Below are positions 1-7,752 of a DNA stretch of 64,000 nt, one piece after another. A program made the position numbers and the translations under genes. Location of the stretch: contig NZ_JAEC01000024.1 of assembly GCF_000518705.1 (NCBI RefSeq), positions 1 through 64,000 on the forward strand, written 5' to 3'. Position 1 is the stretch's first letter. The number at the start of each line of letters is the position of its first letter. The notes under the pieces were generated by a model that was not told where the DNA came from, did no database searches, and saw only the letters and a program-made list of their open reading frames with translations. The DNA comes from Shewanella colwelliana ATCC 39565 (lineage in GTDB: Bacteria > Pseudomonadota > Gammaproteobacteria > Enterobacterales > Shewanellaceae).

Positions 1-2
1 CT

Positions 3-290
3 GCTTACTTTGACTGTTGCCCTGATAACCTGAGCACCGACGATTTGAAGCGCTACTTTGCTCAACTGATTGCATCACACTCATGGAGCACGGTTAAGCT
101 CGACCGTAACGGCCTGCAGTTTTTCTATCGCCATGTGCTCTACCAACACTGGGAGTGGCTCAACATCGTCAAGCCGCCACAGGTAAAACGCTTGCCTGAT
201 ATTCTTACGCCTAATAAAAATCAAAGCCAGCCATTATTAATCATTCATGGGCCGAACTCAGCATATTTGTTCCACATCATTACTACATAG
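3..290 (+). pseudogene. Truncated tyrosine recombinase (integrase) fragment
   Basis: The frame is open to the left edge, so the true start lies outside the window. Residues up to about position 213 resemble the N-terminal core-binding (SAM-like) domain of tyrosine recombinases, with phrases such as LKRYF, GLQFFYRHVL and VKPPQVKRLPDILT. That last phrase is the usual linker into the catalytic domain. Immediately after it the sequence stops resembling an integrase and ends after about 25 unrelated residues. The catalytic R...HxxR...Y domain is absent, so this is a broken gene and a likely scar of an IS91-type or similar element. The family call rests on motif recognition, not a search. Confidence 0.65.
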
Positions 291-343
291 CGTTCAATAC
301 AGCTACAATACAATGTCGATATTTCACTTATCAGGGAAGTTTA

Positions 344-1270
344 ATGGACAAAGCACTGACCGAAATGGATTTGAACTTACTCAGAATGTTGAAAGTGCTG
401 GTTGAAACTCGGAATACCTACAAAACTGCTGAAATATTGGGTATTTCACAAACCAGTGTGAGTCGTGGTGTGGCAAAGCTTAAAGAAACGTTTGGAGACC
501 ACCTATTTCTAAGAAAAGCGCACGGCATCGAACCCTCTGAATTAGCAATCCAGCTTTCCGAAGCTACCGTAGAAATGCTCAACCCTGTCGCAAAAGTTAT
601 TGATTCATTTAGTAACTTCGAACCATTTCAGTTTCGTGGCACCGTGTCGATCTCCGTTAATACTTACATATTAGAAGTGTTCGGAGAACGGTTAATAAAA
701 CTGCTTTTTTCTAAGCTTCCAAATGCGAAAGTCGAATTAGACTTTTGGCAGAATCAGTCTTTAAGAGATATGTTAAATGGAAAAATTGATTATGCTTTAC
801 AAATTTCAAACTTTCCATTCCCTCAAGATATTTACAGCCACCATGTAAAAACCGTGACTTCAGGAATTCTTGCTAGAAAGAATCATCCAGTTTTAAAAGA
901 AGGGAATGAGTGGGAAAGAATTCATGAATTACCTATTGTTCAACTCTATTTAGCAGGTGTCAACTACGACAAAAGCGCGCTACACGACATCTACCAATTA
1001 AAAGGGTATCAAGCTAATGTAGTACTGAAAACACACAGTCTCAAAGCGGCGTTGCATACCGTAAAAACAACCGACGCGATTTGTTTTTCCAGCAGTTATG
1101 TAGCCGAATTGGGAGAAGATTTAGACGTTCATCCGCTACCACTAGTTGCGGATGAACATAAACGGTTTGATATTATTGGTGGGTATCTGCAAACACGTAG
1201 GAGCTATCCTTTAAATCAATACTTACATCAAACCCTGCAAGATTTTTTTAACTCTGTTGAACAGCCCTAA
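344..1270 (+). CDS. LysR-family transcriptional regulator
   Basis: This 308-residue protein has the LysR layout: an N-terminal winged helix-turn-helix (about residues 9-68, with TAEILGISQTSVSRGVAKL as the recognition region) and a C-terminal effector domain of the periplasmic-binding-protein type. The ATG is preceded by a purine-rich AGGGAAG. It converges on the metallo-hydrolase gene at 1359-2600 and shares the hairpin between them. Its N-terminus (MDLNLLRMLKVLVETRN) closely resembles that of the LysR at 20121-21068, so the two are probably paralogues. The gene is more AT-rich than the core genes further right, which fits an accessory origin. The target genes and ligand are unknown. Confidence 0.9.
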   Translation: MDKALTEMDLNLLRMLKVLVETRNTYKTAEILGISQTSVSRGVAKLKETFGDHLFLRKAHGIEPSELAIQLSEATVEMLNPVAKVIDSFSNFEPFQFRGTVSISVNTYILEVFGERLIKLLFSKLPNAKVELDFWQNQSLRDMLNGKIDYALQISNFPFPQDIYSHHVKTVTSGILARKNHPVLKEGNEWERIHELPIVQLYLAGVNYDKSALHDIYQLKGYQANVVLKTHSLKAALHTVKTTDAICFSSSYVAELGEDLDVHPLPLVADEHKRFDIIGGYLQTRRSYPLNQYLHQTLQDFFNSVEQP

Positions 1271-1300
1271 CGCTAAACAACATTTTCTTTTATCGCTAAA

Positions 1301-1322
1301 AAACGCCCTGTCAGGGCGTTTT
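1301..1322. terminator. Hairpin between convergent LysR and MBL genes
   Basis: The stem AAACGCCC pairs with GGGCGTTT around a short loop. It is preceded by a run of A and followed by T, so it can serve as a bidirectional Rho-independent terminator for the two convergent genes. Confidence 0.75.
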
Positions 1323-1358
1323 AAGTTTTACATGATCAAGCCAATATATTGTTCATTG

Positions 1359-2600
1359 TTACAAACGAGTGTCGGATACCCATTTAGGCGTTAGCCCTTC
1401 CGTGGGTTTTTCATCAAATGTCACTTCACCAGGCTCAGATGGTGCAGACCAACTCAACAAATCTGTTCGTGCCATTCTAGTGACAATTTGCTCTTTAGTT
1501 ACATTAATAACCATAAGATCTTGAGCAATAGCAACTGGGCCACCATATGACTCGACAAGTCCTTTAAAGGCCCTATCAATCGTATCTTCATTAGTGAAGA
1601 AATGCGTTCCTACCCCTAAACCAGGCTTAGAAATTGTAAATATTTCTCCAAGCTCACTTGCTGAAGTATGTTTATGCACAATATTCTCAGCGACTTCTAT
1701 AGGCATATTGTTTTTGTCTGAAAATGTTGGAGCATCAATAAACAGCTCGTGGATGAACACATCTACACCTTTCGCCATTTCAGCTTCATGTGTTGTAGGC
1801 TCACTATCGCCAGTAAATGCCATTGATAACCCATTCCACTCTAGTCGATAACCCACTGAACCAACCAGAATATGATCAACCGGGAACGCATATATTTTCA
1901 CATCGTTTTCTGAATATACTAACTGTTTCGGCGTTTCGGGGCTAAATTTCGAGTAATCAAATTCATGGGCTTGGATTTGCATGCCTTCATTTGCGGCGAT
2001 CCCGGTTTTACTAAGTACATGCCAAGCCGCCGCCTTTTCAACATGCTCGACAAAGCTTGCAACTCCCAGCTCAGGATTATGACCAGAAGATCCATACACA
2101 TTTAAAGGTGCATTGCGCCCCCAGCCCATTGAATCCCATAAATTAAATATTCCGCCAACGTGGTCTAAGTGTAAGTGAGTGACGAAGACTTTATCCAATG
2201 AATCGTGAGGTAAACCAAGACTCCAGAGATTTGGTACTGTTCCACCCCCTACATCAAAGATGAAATTATCACCATTTCCAAGTTCTACTAACCAACTTGT
2301 GGATGCTTGTCCCATACGTACAGGTGGGTTACCAGAGCCGATTGTCGTTATTCGCATTTCATCAAGCTCGATTGATTCTTGCCCTGCTATAAAGTGCTCT
2401 GAATATTGACGATGCTCGCCGTCAGTTTTTGAAATAACATTGTGTTTAGTTATTGGTTGTCCACATAAGGGGACTGGATACCCTGCCTCTGTTAATCGGC
2501 ATTCTCGCGGGAATTGGAAATCTAGTGGTGATTCTGCCAACGCAGGAAGCGTGAAAGAAGTGCACAGCGCGTAAGTTAATAATTTGGGGATCGATTTCAT
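1359..2600 (-). CDS. Secreted metallo-beta-lactamase-fold hydrolase
   Basis: The 413-residue product begins with a classical signal peptide (about residues 1-22, ending ALA before ES), so it should be exported to the periplasm or beyond. The zinc signature HLHLDH lies at residues 142-147. Further MBL-fold elements follow: FTGDSEPT, an IHELF stretch and a C-terminal GVGTHFF. The long N-terminal extension before the fold contains two cysteines (34 and 46) that could form a disulfide. The layout is unlike RNase Z or glyoxalase II and closer to secreted arylsulfatase-like or GntH-like MBL proteins. The substrate cannot be read from the sequence. It is convergent with the LysR gene. Confidence 0.8.
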   Translation of the reverse strand: MKSIPKLLTYALCTSFTLPALAESPLDFQFPRECRLTEAGYPVPLCGQPITKHNVISKTDGEHRQYSEHFIAGQESIELDEMRITTIGSGNPPVRMGQASTSWLVELGNGDNFIFDVGGGTVPNLWSLGLPHDSLDKVFVTHLHLDHVGGIFNLWDSMGWGRNAPLNVYGSSGHNPELGVASFVEHVEKAAAWHVLSKTGIAANEGMQIQAHEFDYSKFSPETPKQLVYSENDVKIYAFPVDHILVGSVGYRLEWNGLSMAFTGDSEPTTHEAEMAKGVDVFIHELFIDAPTFSDKNNMPIEVAENIVHKHTSASELGEIFTISKPGLGVGTHFFTNEDTIDRAFKGLVESYGGPVAIAQDLMVINVTKEQIVTRMARTDLLSWSAPSEPGEVTFDEKPTEGLTPKWVSDTRL

Positions 2601-2898
2601 AGGTACTCCGATAAAAAACTAGGTACTGAATAAGTTAGTGCAAGCAGATTATCTATGATTGAATACGATAAGAATATGAATTACAGAGACCCGAATTTGG
2701 TTAAGACGGGGAAATTTTCAACAATCAAAGAATTCTTATGGCCGACGGTATAGTAGTCTTGTTGAGCACATGCATTATTTTTTTTGGGGGGGGGAGGTGT
2801 AGTGGATTAGCTAATTTGGCCATAGAGTTAGAGCCCTGGGCATGAGGGAAAGTAAGTCAAACAGCAGATGTTTGAAACTAGGGTCAATCCCGTCCTGA
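2601..2898. other. Intergenic region upstream of the MBL gene, with T8-G9 homopolymer tract
   Basis: No gene is supported here. The stretch holds the promoter side of the MBL gene and an unusual homopolymer pair, eight T followed by nine G (2778-2794). It runs into the left boundary of the repeat array. Confidence 0.5.
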
Positions 2899-3190
2899 CA
2901 CACTTTGGGGCAAAAGCATGTTAGCTTTTGAACTAGCGACTCACACCAAATGAAGCTAAATCGAAGAGATAAAATAACCTAGTGTAGATGCAGCTGCGGA
3001 CGTTGATGGCAGGGATGCCATCGTCGAGCCTCCAAGGATGGATTCACGGCGTGGAGCAGAAGTATCTGCACATACCCTCGCAGGGAAGCGATAGATAACA
3101 ATAAAGGAATAACCTTCATACAAACTAACCAATACCAACTCAGCCAGAAGCTAAACCAAAAAATGTAATCGGCCTTCATTCGAAGGCTAG
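2899..3190. repeat. 290-bp dispersed-type repeat, copy 1
   Basis: The unit opens with CACACTTTGGGGCAAAAGC and a small hairpin (CAAAAGC/GCTTTTG, loop ATGTTA). It continues with a run of short hairpins, for example GATGGCA-GGGA-TGCCATC. Bases 2941-3180 are identical to 3231-3470. Two short overlapping minus-strand reading frames occur in each copy but are shadows of the repeat: no ribosome binding site and no recognisable product. Confidence 0.9.
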
Positions 3191-3480
3191 CTAACTTTGG
3201 GGCAAAAGCACGTTAGCTTTTTACTCGCCCTCACACCAAATGAAGCTAAATCGAAGAGATAAAATAACCTAGTGTAGATGCAGCTGCGGACGTTGATGGC
3301 AGGGATGCCATCGTCGAGCCTCCAAGGATGGATTCACGGCGTGGAGCAGAAGTATCTGCACATACCCTCGCAGGGAAGCGATAGATAACAATAAAGGAAT
3401 AACCTTCATACAAACTAACCAATACCAACTCAGCCAGAAGCTAAACCAAAAAATGTAATCGGCCTTCATTCCAAGGCCAG
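3191..3480. repeat. 290-bp dispersed-type repeat, copy 2
   Basis: This is the second unit in direct orientation, abutting copy 1. It is identical over the 240-bp core and differs at the junctions: AAAAGCACGTTAGC replaces AAAAGCATGTTAGC, and the spacer after the leading hairpin is two bases shorter. The perfect core identity implies recent duplication or gene conversion. Confidence 0.9.
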
Positions 3481-3780
3481 CACACTTTGGGGCAAAAAAA
3501 CCTTAGCTTTTTACTCGCCACTCACAGCAAATGAAGCTAAAACGAAGAGAGAAAATAACCTAGTGTAGATGCAGCTGCGGACGTTGATGGCATGGCCGCT
3601 CTCTGACATCCATTTCATCGCGGCATTTGTGAATCCATTCACGTCAGATGCCGCCGTGGAGCGTATAGGGACATATTCACAGCGAGCCAAAAGAGCGCTT
3701 GCACATAAGGTCTGCGGCAGGCAATTAACGACCATTGAAGGTATAACTTCAAACAAACATAACCAATAACCATCCCATCA
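3481..3780. repeat. Diverged third copy of the repeat with a different central module
   Basis: The left end (CACACTTTGGGG through GCAGCTGCGGACGTTGATGGCA, about 3481-3591) matches copies 1 and 2. The centre (about 3592-3725) is largely different. The right end (aggtataacttcaaacaaac onward) again resembles the right end of copies 1 and 2. This conserved-end, variable-centre pattern looks modular. Confidence 0.75.
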
Positions 3781-3793
3781 GCGGCAACACGCA

Positions 3794-3817
3794 AAAGGAA
3801 TAAAGGAATAAAGGAAT
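3794..3817. repeat. (AAAGGAAT)x3 microsatellite
   Basis: Three perfect 8-bp units lie immediately before the 3' end of dinB. The phrase AAAGGAATAACC also occurs once inside repeat copies 1 and 2, so this tract may be the expanded end of another repeat remnant. Confidence 0.85.
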
Positions 3818-3821
3818 AACC

Positions 3822-4901
3822 CTAAAACCCGAGATTTAATTGCGCTGTATTCACTTCATCTTCGCTGTCAGAAATGACAGCAGCACTCTCTAACCCCACC
3901 GATACACCAAGCAAACGAATGCCGCGCCCTTCTCTGCGATTAAGGGCTTGAGATAATAGCTCGTAAAACAACTTCACAGACAGTGCATCGCTGCGATGTT
4001 CTATGGTGGTTTGCTTAAAGTCATCAAATTTAAGTTTAACCACCTGCTTATGAATACCACGGGTTTTAGCACTGCGGCTTAAACGCGCGCCAAGCTCCTG
4101 GATCAACTGCGGCATCACTGACTTACACTGCTCAAAGGTATAGATATCTTTTGCTAGAGTCGTCTCAACGCCGACTGACTTGCGCTCTCGGTTAAGTGAT
4201 AAGCCTCTAGGGTCAATACCATAAGCCCTATCTACTAACACGCTGCCAAATTTACCAAACCGCTCAAGTAACGCCTGTTTAGGGTACTGCTGCACATCTA
4301 AACAAGTCACTAAGCCTATCTGTTCAAGTTTGGCAGCAGTGACTTTGCCCACCCCAGGTATTTTAATCAACGGCAGGGTTTTAACGAAGCCTTCAATCCT
4401 ATCGGGTGTTATCACATACTGCCCATTGGGTTTGTTCATGTCGGAGGCGATTTTGGCTAAAAACTTCACGAGGGCGATGCCTGCCGATGCAGTGAGGCCT
4501 GTCAGCTCAAAGATATCTTGCCTAATTGCGGCGGCAATCAATGTCGCAGAGCCTTTATGTTGCTCGCAGTCAGTAACATCAAGGTAGGCTTCATCGAGCG
4601 ATAAAGGCTCTATCAGATCGGTATAATGGGCAAACACCGAGCGTATTTGGCTTGAGACCTCTTTATATACACTCATTCTGCCGGGGACGAGTATCAAGTT
4701 TGGACACAGTTTCAGTGCATAGGCCGACGCCATTGCTGAGCGCACGCCAAACTGCCTCGCTTCATAGTTGCATGTACTGATCACCCCACGGCGATCGCTA
4801 CGCCCACCTACCGCAATGGGCTTGCCCCTCAATTCAGGAAAATCACGCATCTCTACCGCAGCATAGAAACAATCCATATCTACATGAATAAACTTTTTCA
4901 A
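3822..4901 (-). CDS. dinB: DNA polymerase IV (Y-family translesion polymerase)
   Basis: This is an error-prone lesion-bypass polymerase. The N-terminus [15 protein letters not shown] and the [10 protein letters not shown] motif carry the metal-binding acidic residues of the Y-family palm, followed by the helix-hairpin-helix ([13 protein letters not shown]) and little-finger regions. The frame extends upstream to a GTG at 4916, but a TTG at 4901 is preferred. It is preceded by a strong GGAGG eight bases away and begins [11 protein letters not shown] like known DinB proteins, giving about 359 residues. A textbook LexA box lies just upstream (4925-4944), so expression should be SOS-induced. The 3' end abuts the repeat array. 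Confidence 0.95.
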   Translation of the reverse strand: MKKFIHVDMDCFYAAVEMRDFPELRGKPIAVGGRSDRRGVISTCNYEARQFGVRSAMASAYALKLCPNLILVPGRMSVYKEVSSQIRSVFAHYTDLIEPLSLDEAYLDVTDCEQHKGSATLIAAAIRQDIFELTGLTASAGIALVKFLAKIASDMNKPNGQYVITPDRIEGFVKTLPLIKIPGVGKVTAAKLEQIGLVTCLDVQQYPKQALLERFGKFGSVLVDRAYGIDPRGLSLNRERKSVGVETTLAKDIYTFEQCKSVMPQLIQELGARLSRSAKTRGIHKQVVKLKFDDFKQTTIEHRSDALSVKLFYELLSQALNRREGRGIRLLGVSVGLESAAVISDSEDEVNTAQLNLGF

Positions 4902-4924
4902 TCTCGATACCTCCACGGCAAGAA

Positions 4925-4944
4925 TACTGTATATTTAAACAGTA
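4925..4944 (-). promoter_or_regulatory. LexA (SOS) box of dinB
   Basis: The sequence TACTGTATATTTAAACAGTA is a near-perfect palindrome matching the CTGT-N8-ACAG consensus. It ends 24 bases upstream of the preferred dinB start codon. Confidence 0.92.
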
Positions 4945-4978
4945 TTCAATTAGGCCATAAGAGATTTTTCTGCTCAAT

Positions 4979-5011
4979 AAAAAGGGCAGCGAAAGTTTCC
5001 CATCGCCGCCC
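4979..5011 (-). terminator. Terminator of the bacterioferritin operon
   Basis: Read on the minus strand, a nine-pair stem GGGCGGCGA/TCGCTGCCC (one G-U pair) is followed by five T. It lies about 30 bases past the stop codon of the downstream bacterioferritin gene. Confidence 0.8.
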
Positions 5012-5041
5012 AACAACAGCAGATATAAAGTTATGTTGCAT

Positions 5042-5509
5042 TTACATTTTTGATTGTAGGTAGTTTTGCAGGCCTACCTTATCGATAAGCCCTAGTTGCT
5101 TCTCAAGCCAATACATATGATCTGATTCAGTCTCTTCCAGCAAGACTTCTAGTAGCTCACGTGAAACAAAATCTTCTTTTTGTTCGCACAGCGCAATCGC
5201 GCTACGTAAGTTAGCCGCGACCTGATATTCATAATTAAGATCGTTTTGCAGCATCTCTTGCGGGTTCTTACCAATATTGAGGGCTTCACGACTGGCAACA
5301 TCGGGAGTTCCCTCTAGAAACAAAATACGCTCAACCAGCTTTCTCGCATGCTCTCGCTCATCATCAGACTCATGTGAAATGCGCTCATGAAGTTCAGTGA
5401 GCCCCCAGTCGTCATACATCAAGCCATGAACGAAATATTGGTCCATTGCCGATAGCTCGCCAGTCAGGAGTTGATTAAGTGTGTCTATCACTGCTTGATT
5501 ACCTTTCAT
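5042..5509 (-). CDS. bfr: Bacterioferritin, ferroxidase-type subunit
   Basis: This 155-residue four-helix ferritin-like protein has the Bfr start MKG and end GLQNYLQ. All six expected di-iron ligands are present: E18, E51, H54, E94, E127 and H130. The haem-ligating methionine normally at position 52 is Arg here. The subunit should therefore oxidise and store iron but not bind the inter-subunit haem. It lies 10 bp downstream of the second bfr gene, which has the opposite pattern, so the two probably co-assemble into a 24-mer. It is the distal gene of the pair, followed by a strong terminator. Confidence 0.95.
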   Translation of the reverse strand: MKGNQAVIDTLNQLLTGELSAMDQYFVHGLMYDDWGLTELHERISHESDDEREHARKLVERILFLEGTPDVASREALNIGKNPQEMLQNDLNYEYQVAANLRSAIALCEQKEDFVSRELLEVLLEETESDHMYWLEKQLGLIDKVGLQNYLQSKM

Positions 5510-5519
5510 CGCTTAGCTC

Positions 5520-5993
5520 CTACTCTGACTCTATCTGTGCTTGTAAATAGTTTTGAATACCTGTCATCGCAATTAAGCCTTGCTGTGCTTCAATCCAATC
5601 TAGGTATTCCTCTTCATCTTCGAGCAGATCTTCAAGGATCTCCCGGCTGACATAATCTTGCTCTGTTTCACATAAGGAGATTGCCCCGCGAAGCTCAACC
5701 AGTTGCTCTTCGAGCATGGTTTTATCGCAATGCAACATCTCTTCAGGCTTTTCGCCGATGCGTAACTTTTCTAATTGCTGCAGATTGGGAAGTCCTTCGA
5801 GAAACAGCACACGTTCAATAAGCTTGTCTGCATGCTTCATATCTTGAATCGACTTTTTGTAGCATTTTTCATTGAGCTCTTCTAAGCCCCAATTTTTATA
5901 CATGCGTGCATGGAGAAAATATTGATTAATCGCCGTCAACTCAAACGTTAACATCTTATTAAGCTGCCTGATCACATTGGGATGGCCTTTCAT
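5520..5993 (-). CDS. bfr: Bacterioferritin, haem-binding-type subunit with degenerate ferroxidase site
   Basis: This is a 157-residue bacterioferritin. Met52, the axial haem ligand, is present, but several di-iron ligands are changed: position 51 is Asp, position 94 is Leu (Glu is at 95) and the position-130 His is Tyr. E18, H54 and E127 remain. This pattern is known in two-subunit bacterioferritins such as those of Neisseria, where one subunit supplies haem and the other ferroxidase activity. It is the first gene of the two-gene operon. A possible iron-responsive element lies upstream at 6090-6115. Confidence 0.95.
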   Translation of the reverse strand: MKGHPNVIRQLNKMLTFELTAINQYFLHARMYKNWGLEELNEKCYKKSIQDMKHADKLIERVLFLEGLPNLQQLEKLRIGEKPEEMLHCDKTMLEEQLVELRGAISLCETEQDYVSREILEDLLEDEEEYLDWIEAQQGLIAMTGIQNYLQAQIESE

Positions 5994-6089
5994 TTGAAAT
6001 CCTTTTATTGATCTAAATCAATAAACAGCCTAGCTCAAAAAACAAGCGATAACAAATTAAACATTGACTTTCAGCCACTTACCAAAGTC

Positions 6090-6115
6090 AATCATTCTTA
6101 TTTTCATTATGATTT
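6090..6115 (-). promoter_or_regulatory. Possible Fur-like AT-rich dyad upstream of bfr
   Basis: About 100 bp upstream of the first bfr gene is an imperfect dyad (AATCAT...ATGATT around TTCTTATTTTC). It loosely resembles a Fur box. Iron control of bacterioferritin is common, but the match is weak. Confidence 0.3.
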
Positions 6116-6246
6116 ACAAAAGCACTAGCTCATTTTTGCTGAACAATTAGGGGCGGTGTTATCCATTATCATCGAAAATTCACAGGATTCAGCAACCTAG
6201 ATAAATGCCATAGTTAACACCACTGGCGTTCCCATAGCTCAGCCAC

Positions 6247-6272
6247 AAAAAAGGCTCCACATAGGAGCCTTT
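6247..6272 (-). terminator. Terminator downstream of nqrM
   Basis: AAAGGCTCC and GGAGCCTTT form a perfect nine-pair stem with loop ACATA, followed on the minus strand by six T. It closes the nqr-apbE-nqrM cluster. Confidence 0.85.
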
Positions 6273-6299
6273 AATCATTATCGCATTGAGCGAGATAAC

Positions 6300-6524
6300 T
6301 TAGATGATGCGATCTTTGGTCAGTTTTTCACGACGCTCTTCTTCCGCCATTTTGGCTTTGCGCTTATCACAGGGATCATCGCAATCACAGGCTTTGTCGA
6401 TTCCTAGGGCACCAAGGCCGCCACAACTTCCCGCAATTGACTTTTGCTTGACGATATAGCCAATCGACATCAATACGAAAAATAGTAGTAATACAACAAA
6501 AGCCGCTATAAAAGTGCTCATCAC
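6300..6524 (-). CDS. nqrM: Na+-NQR maturation factor NqrM
   Basis: This 74-residue protein has one N-terminal membrane helix (about residues 4-26) and a cytoplasmic cysteine cluster (C34, C46, C48, C52). It is the small DUF539 protein needed to assemble the single iron centre coordinated by NqrD and NqrE. It follows apbE, completing the maturation set of the nqr operon. Either of the two N-terminal methionines could be the start. Confidence 0.93.
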   Translation of the reverse strand: MMSTFIAAFVVLLLFFVLMSIGYIVKQKSIAGSCGGLGALGIDKACDCDDPCDKRKAKMAEEERREKLTKDRII

Positions 6525-6631
6525 TTACTCCAACTGCATGTAAACCCTTGATCGATTTAGATGCTTTGCTACACGAATGTTTGGCGCCGTCTGCCTATCA
6601 TCAAAAAGGGCTGCACAGCGCGGTCATTCTA

Positions 6632-7657
6632 TCACAAACCTACGAATGGCTTAAAGGCATCACTATAATAGACCTTGTAGCCGTCAGCTTTCTTCTCAAT
6701 CAGCATAATCGCTAACTGCTGCTCGTTCGCTAATGCCAGCGAGGCTTCAGTGCCTAACACCATCATTGCGGTTGCATAGCCGTCAGCAATCATACTTTGA
6801 GGATGCAAAACGGTCACTGAGGCTAACCGATGATCGATAGGATAGCCATTACGAGGATCGATGATATGCGTAAAACGCTGACCATCTTCTTCATAATAGT
6901 TACGATAGTCGCCAGACGTCGCCATTGCCATATTGCCCGGCTTAATCACTAACTGAACTTGGCGCTCATCAACATCGGGTTGCTCAATAGCGACGACCCA
7001 TGCACTGCCATCGGCTTTTACGCCATAAAGGCTTAACTCACCGCCTATTTCGACCAAATAGCCTTTAGGCTGGTACTTGGCAAGCAAGCTAGCCACTTTA
7101 TCGACACCAAAACCTTTTGCTATGGATGACAGATCGACATACAAATCTGCATTACGTTTACTCAAACGTTGACCATCGACTGAGAGGTATTTTATTCCCG
7201 TCTTGGCTTTTGTCTCTGCGATAAGGGCTGCACTGGGCACCTTTGTCGGTCGCTTGTCTGGACCAAAGCCCCACAAGTTAACCAGCGGACCTAAGGTAAT
7301 ATCTAATGCACCATCCGTCTTGTTATACAGGTCTATCCCCGCCTGAATAACTAGCGCAGTATCACTAGAGACCTCTGTTGTGGACGATAAAGACATCTGA
7401 TTAAACTGTGAGAGTTCTGAGTTGTTGCGGTAAGTCGACATCTGATCATTGACTTTCTCTAGCGCAAGATCGATCTCAGCCTGTAACAGCTGTTCGTCAG
7501 GCATACGATCGCCGCCCACGAATTTAATATGATATGTCGTCCCCATCGTTTGGCCCGACAGAGAGATCATTTCAGCAGGTTTAGTACATGCTGAAATAAA
7601 AAAGGCTAGTCCGATAAGGACTAACCCATTTAAAAAGGTCTTAAACATGTTGACCAT
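6632..7657 (-). CDS. apbE: FAD:protein FMN transferase (lipoprotein)
   Basis: ApbE covalently attaches FMN to threonines of NqrB and NqrC. The protein has a lipoprotein signal ending FISAC and then the ApbE domain, including GQTMGTTYHIKF, DLSSIAKGFGVD and THIIDPRNGYP. An ATG at 7657 or at 7648 is a more likely start than the upstream TTG at 7672. Neither has ideal Shine-Dalgarno spacing from the GAGG found there. The gene lies directly after nqrF and before nqrM, matching its role in maturing this Na+-NQR. Confidence 0.95.
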   Translation of the reverse strand: MVNMFKTFLNGLVLIGLAFFISACTKPAEMISLSGQTMGTTYHIKFVGGDRMPDEQLLQAEIDLALEKVNDQMSTYRNNSELSQFNQMSLSSTTEVSSDTALVIQAGIDLYNKTDGALDITLGPLVNLWGFGPDKRPTKVPSAALIAETKAKTGIKYLSVDGQRLSKRNADLYVDLSSIAKGFGVDKVASLLAKYQPKGYLVEIGGELSLYGVKADGSAWVVAIEQPDVDERQVQLVIKPGNMAMATSGDYRNYYEEDGQRFTHIIDPRNGYPIDHRLASVTVLHPQSMIADGYATAMMVLGTEASLALANEQQLAIMLIEKKADGYKVYYSDAFKPFVGL

Positions 7658-7752
7658 ATTCCTCAATAACAACCCTGATTCGGTTACCGAAAACCAACCT
7701 AGCGGTTGATTCTCGGCACTATACAGGGCGATATTATCATAAGAATTAACGA

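Noticed and set aside
2956..3469. Four overlapping minus-strand frames (60 and 66 residues, each twice)
   Set aside because: They are identical because they lie in the duplicated repeat, have no ribosome binding sites and no recognisable product; they are shadows of non-coding repeat structure.
3511..3769. 81- and 66-residue frames on opposite strands in the third repeat copy
   Set aside because: Mutually overlapping, no ribosome binding site, composed of repeat sequence.
2899..3780. Repeat region as a CRISPR array
   Set aside because: The repeat unit is about 290 bp, not 24-40 bp, there are no regular spacers and no cas genes.
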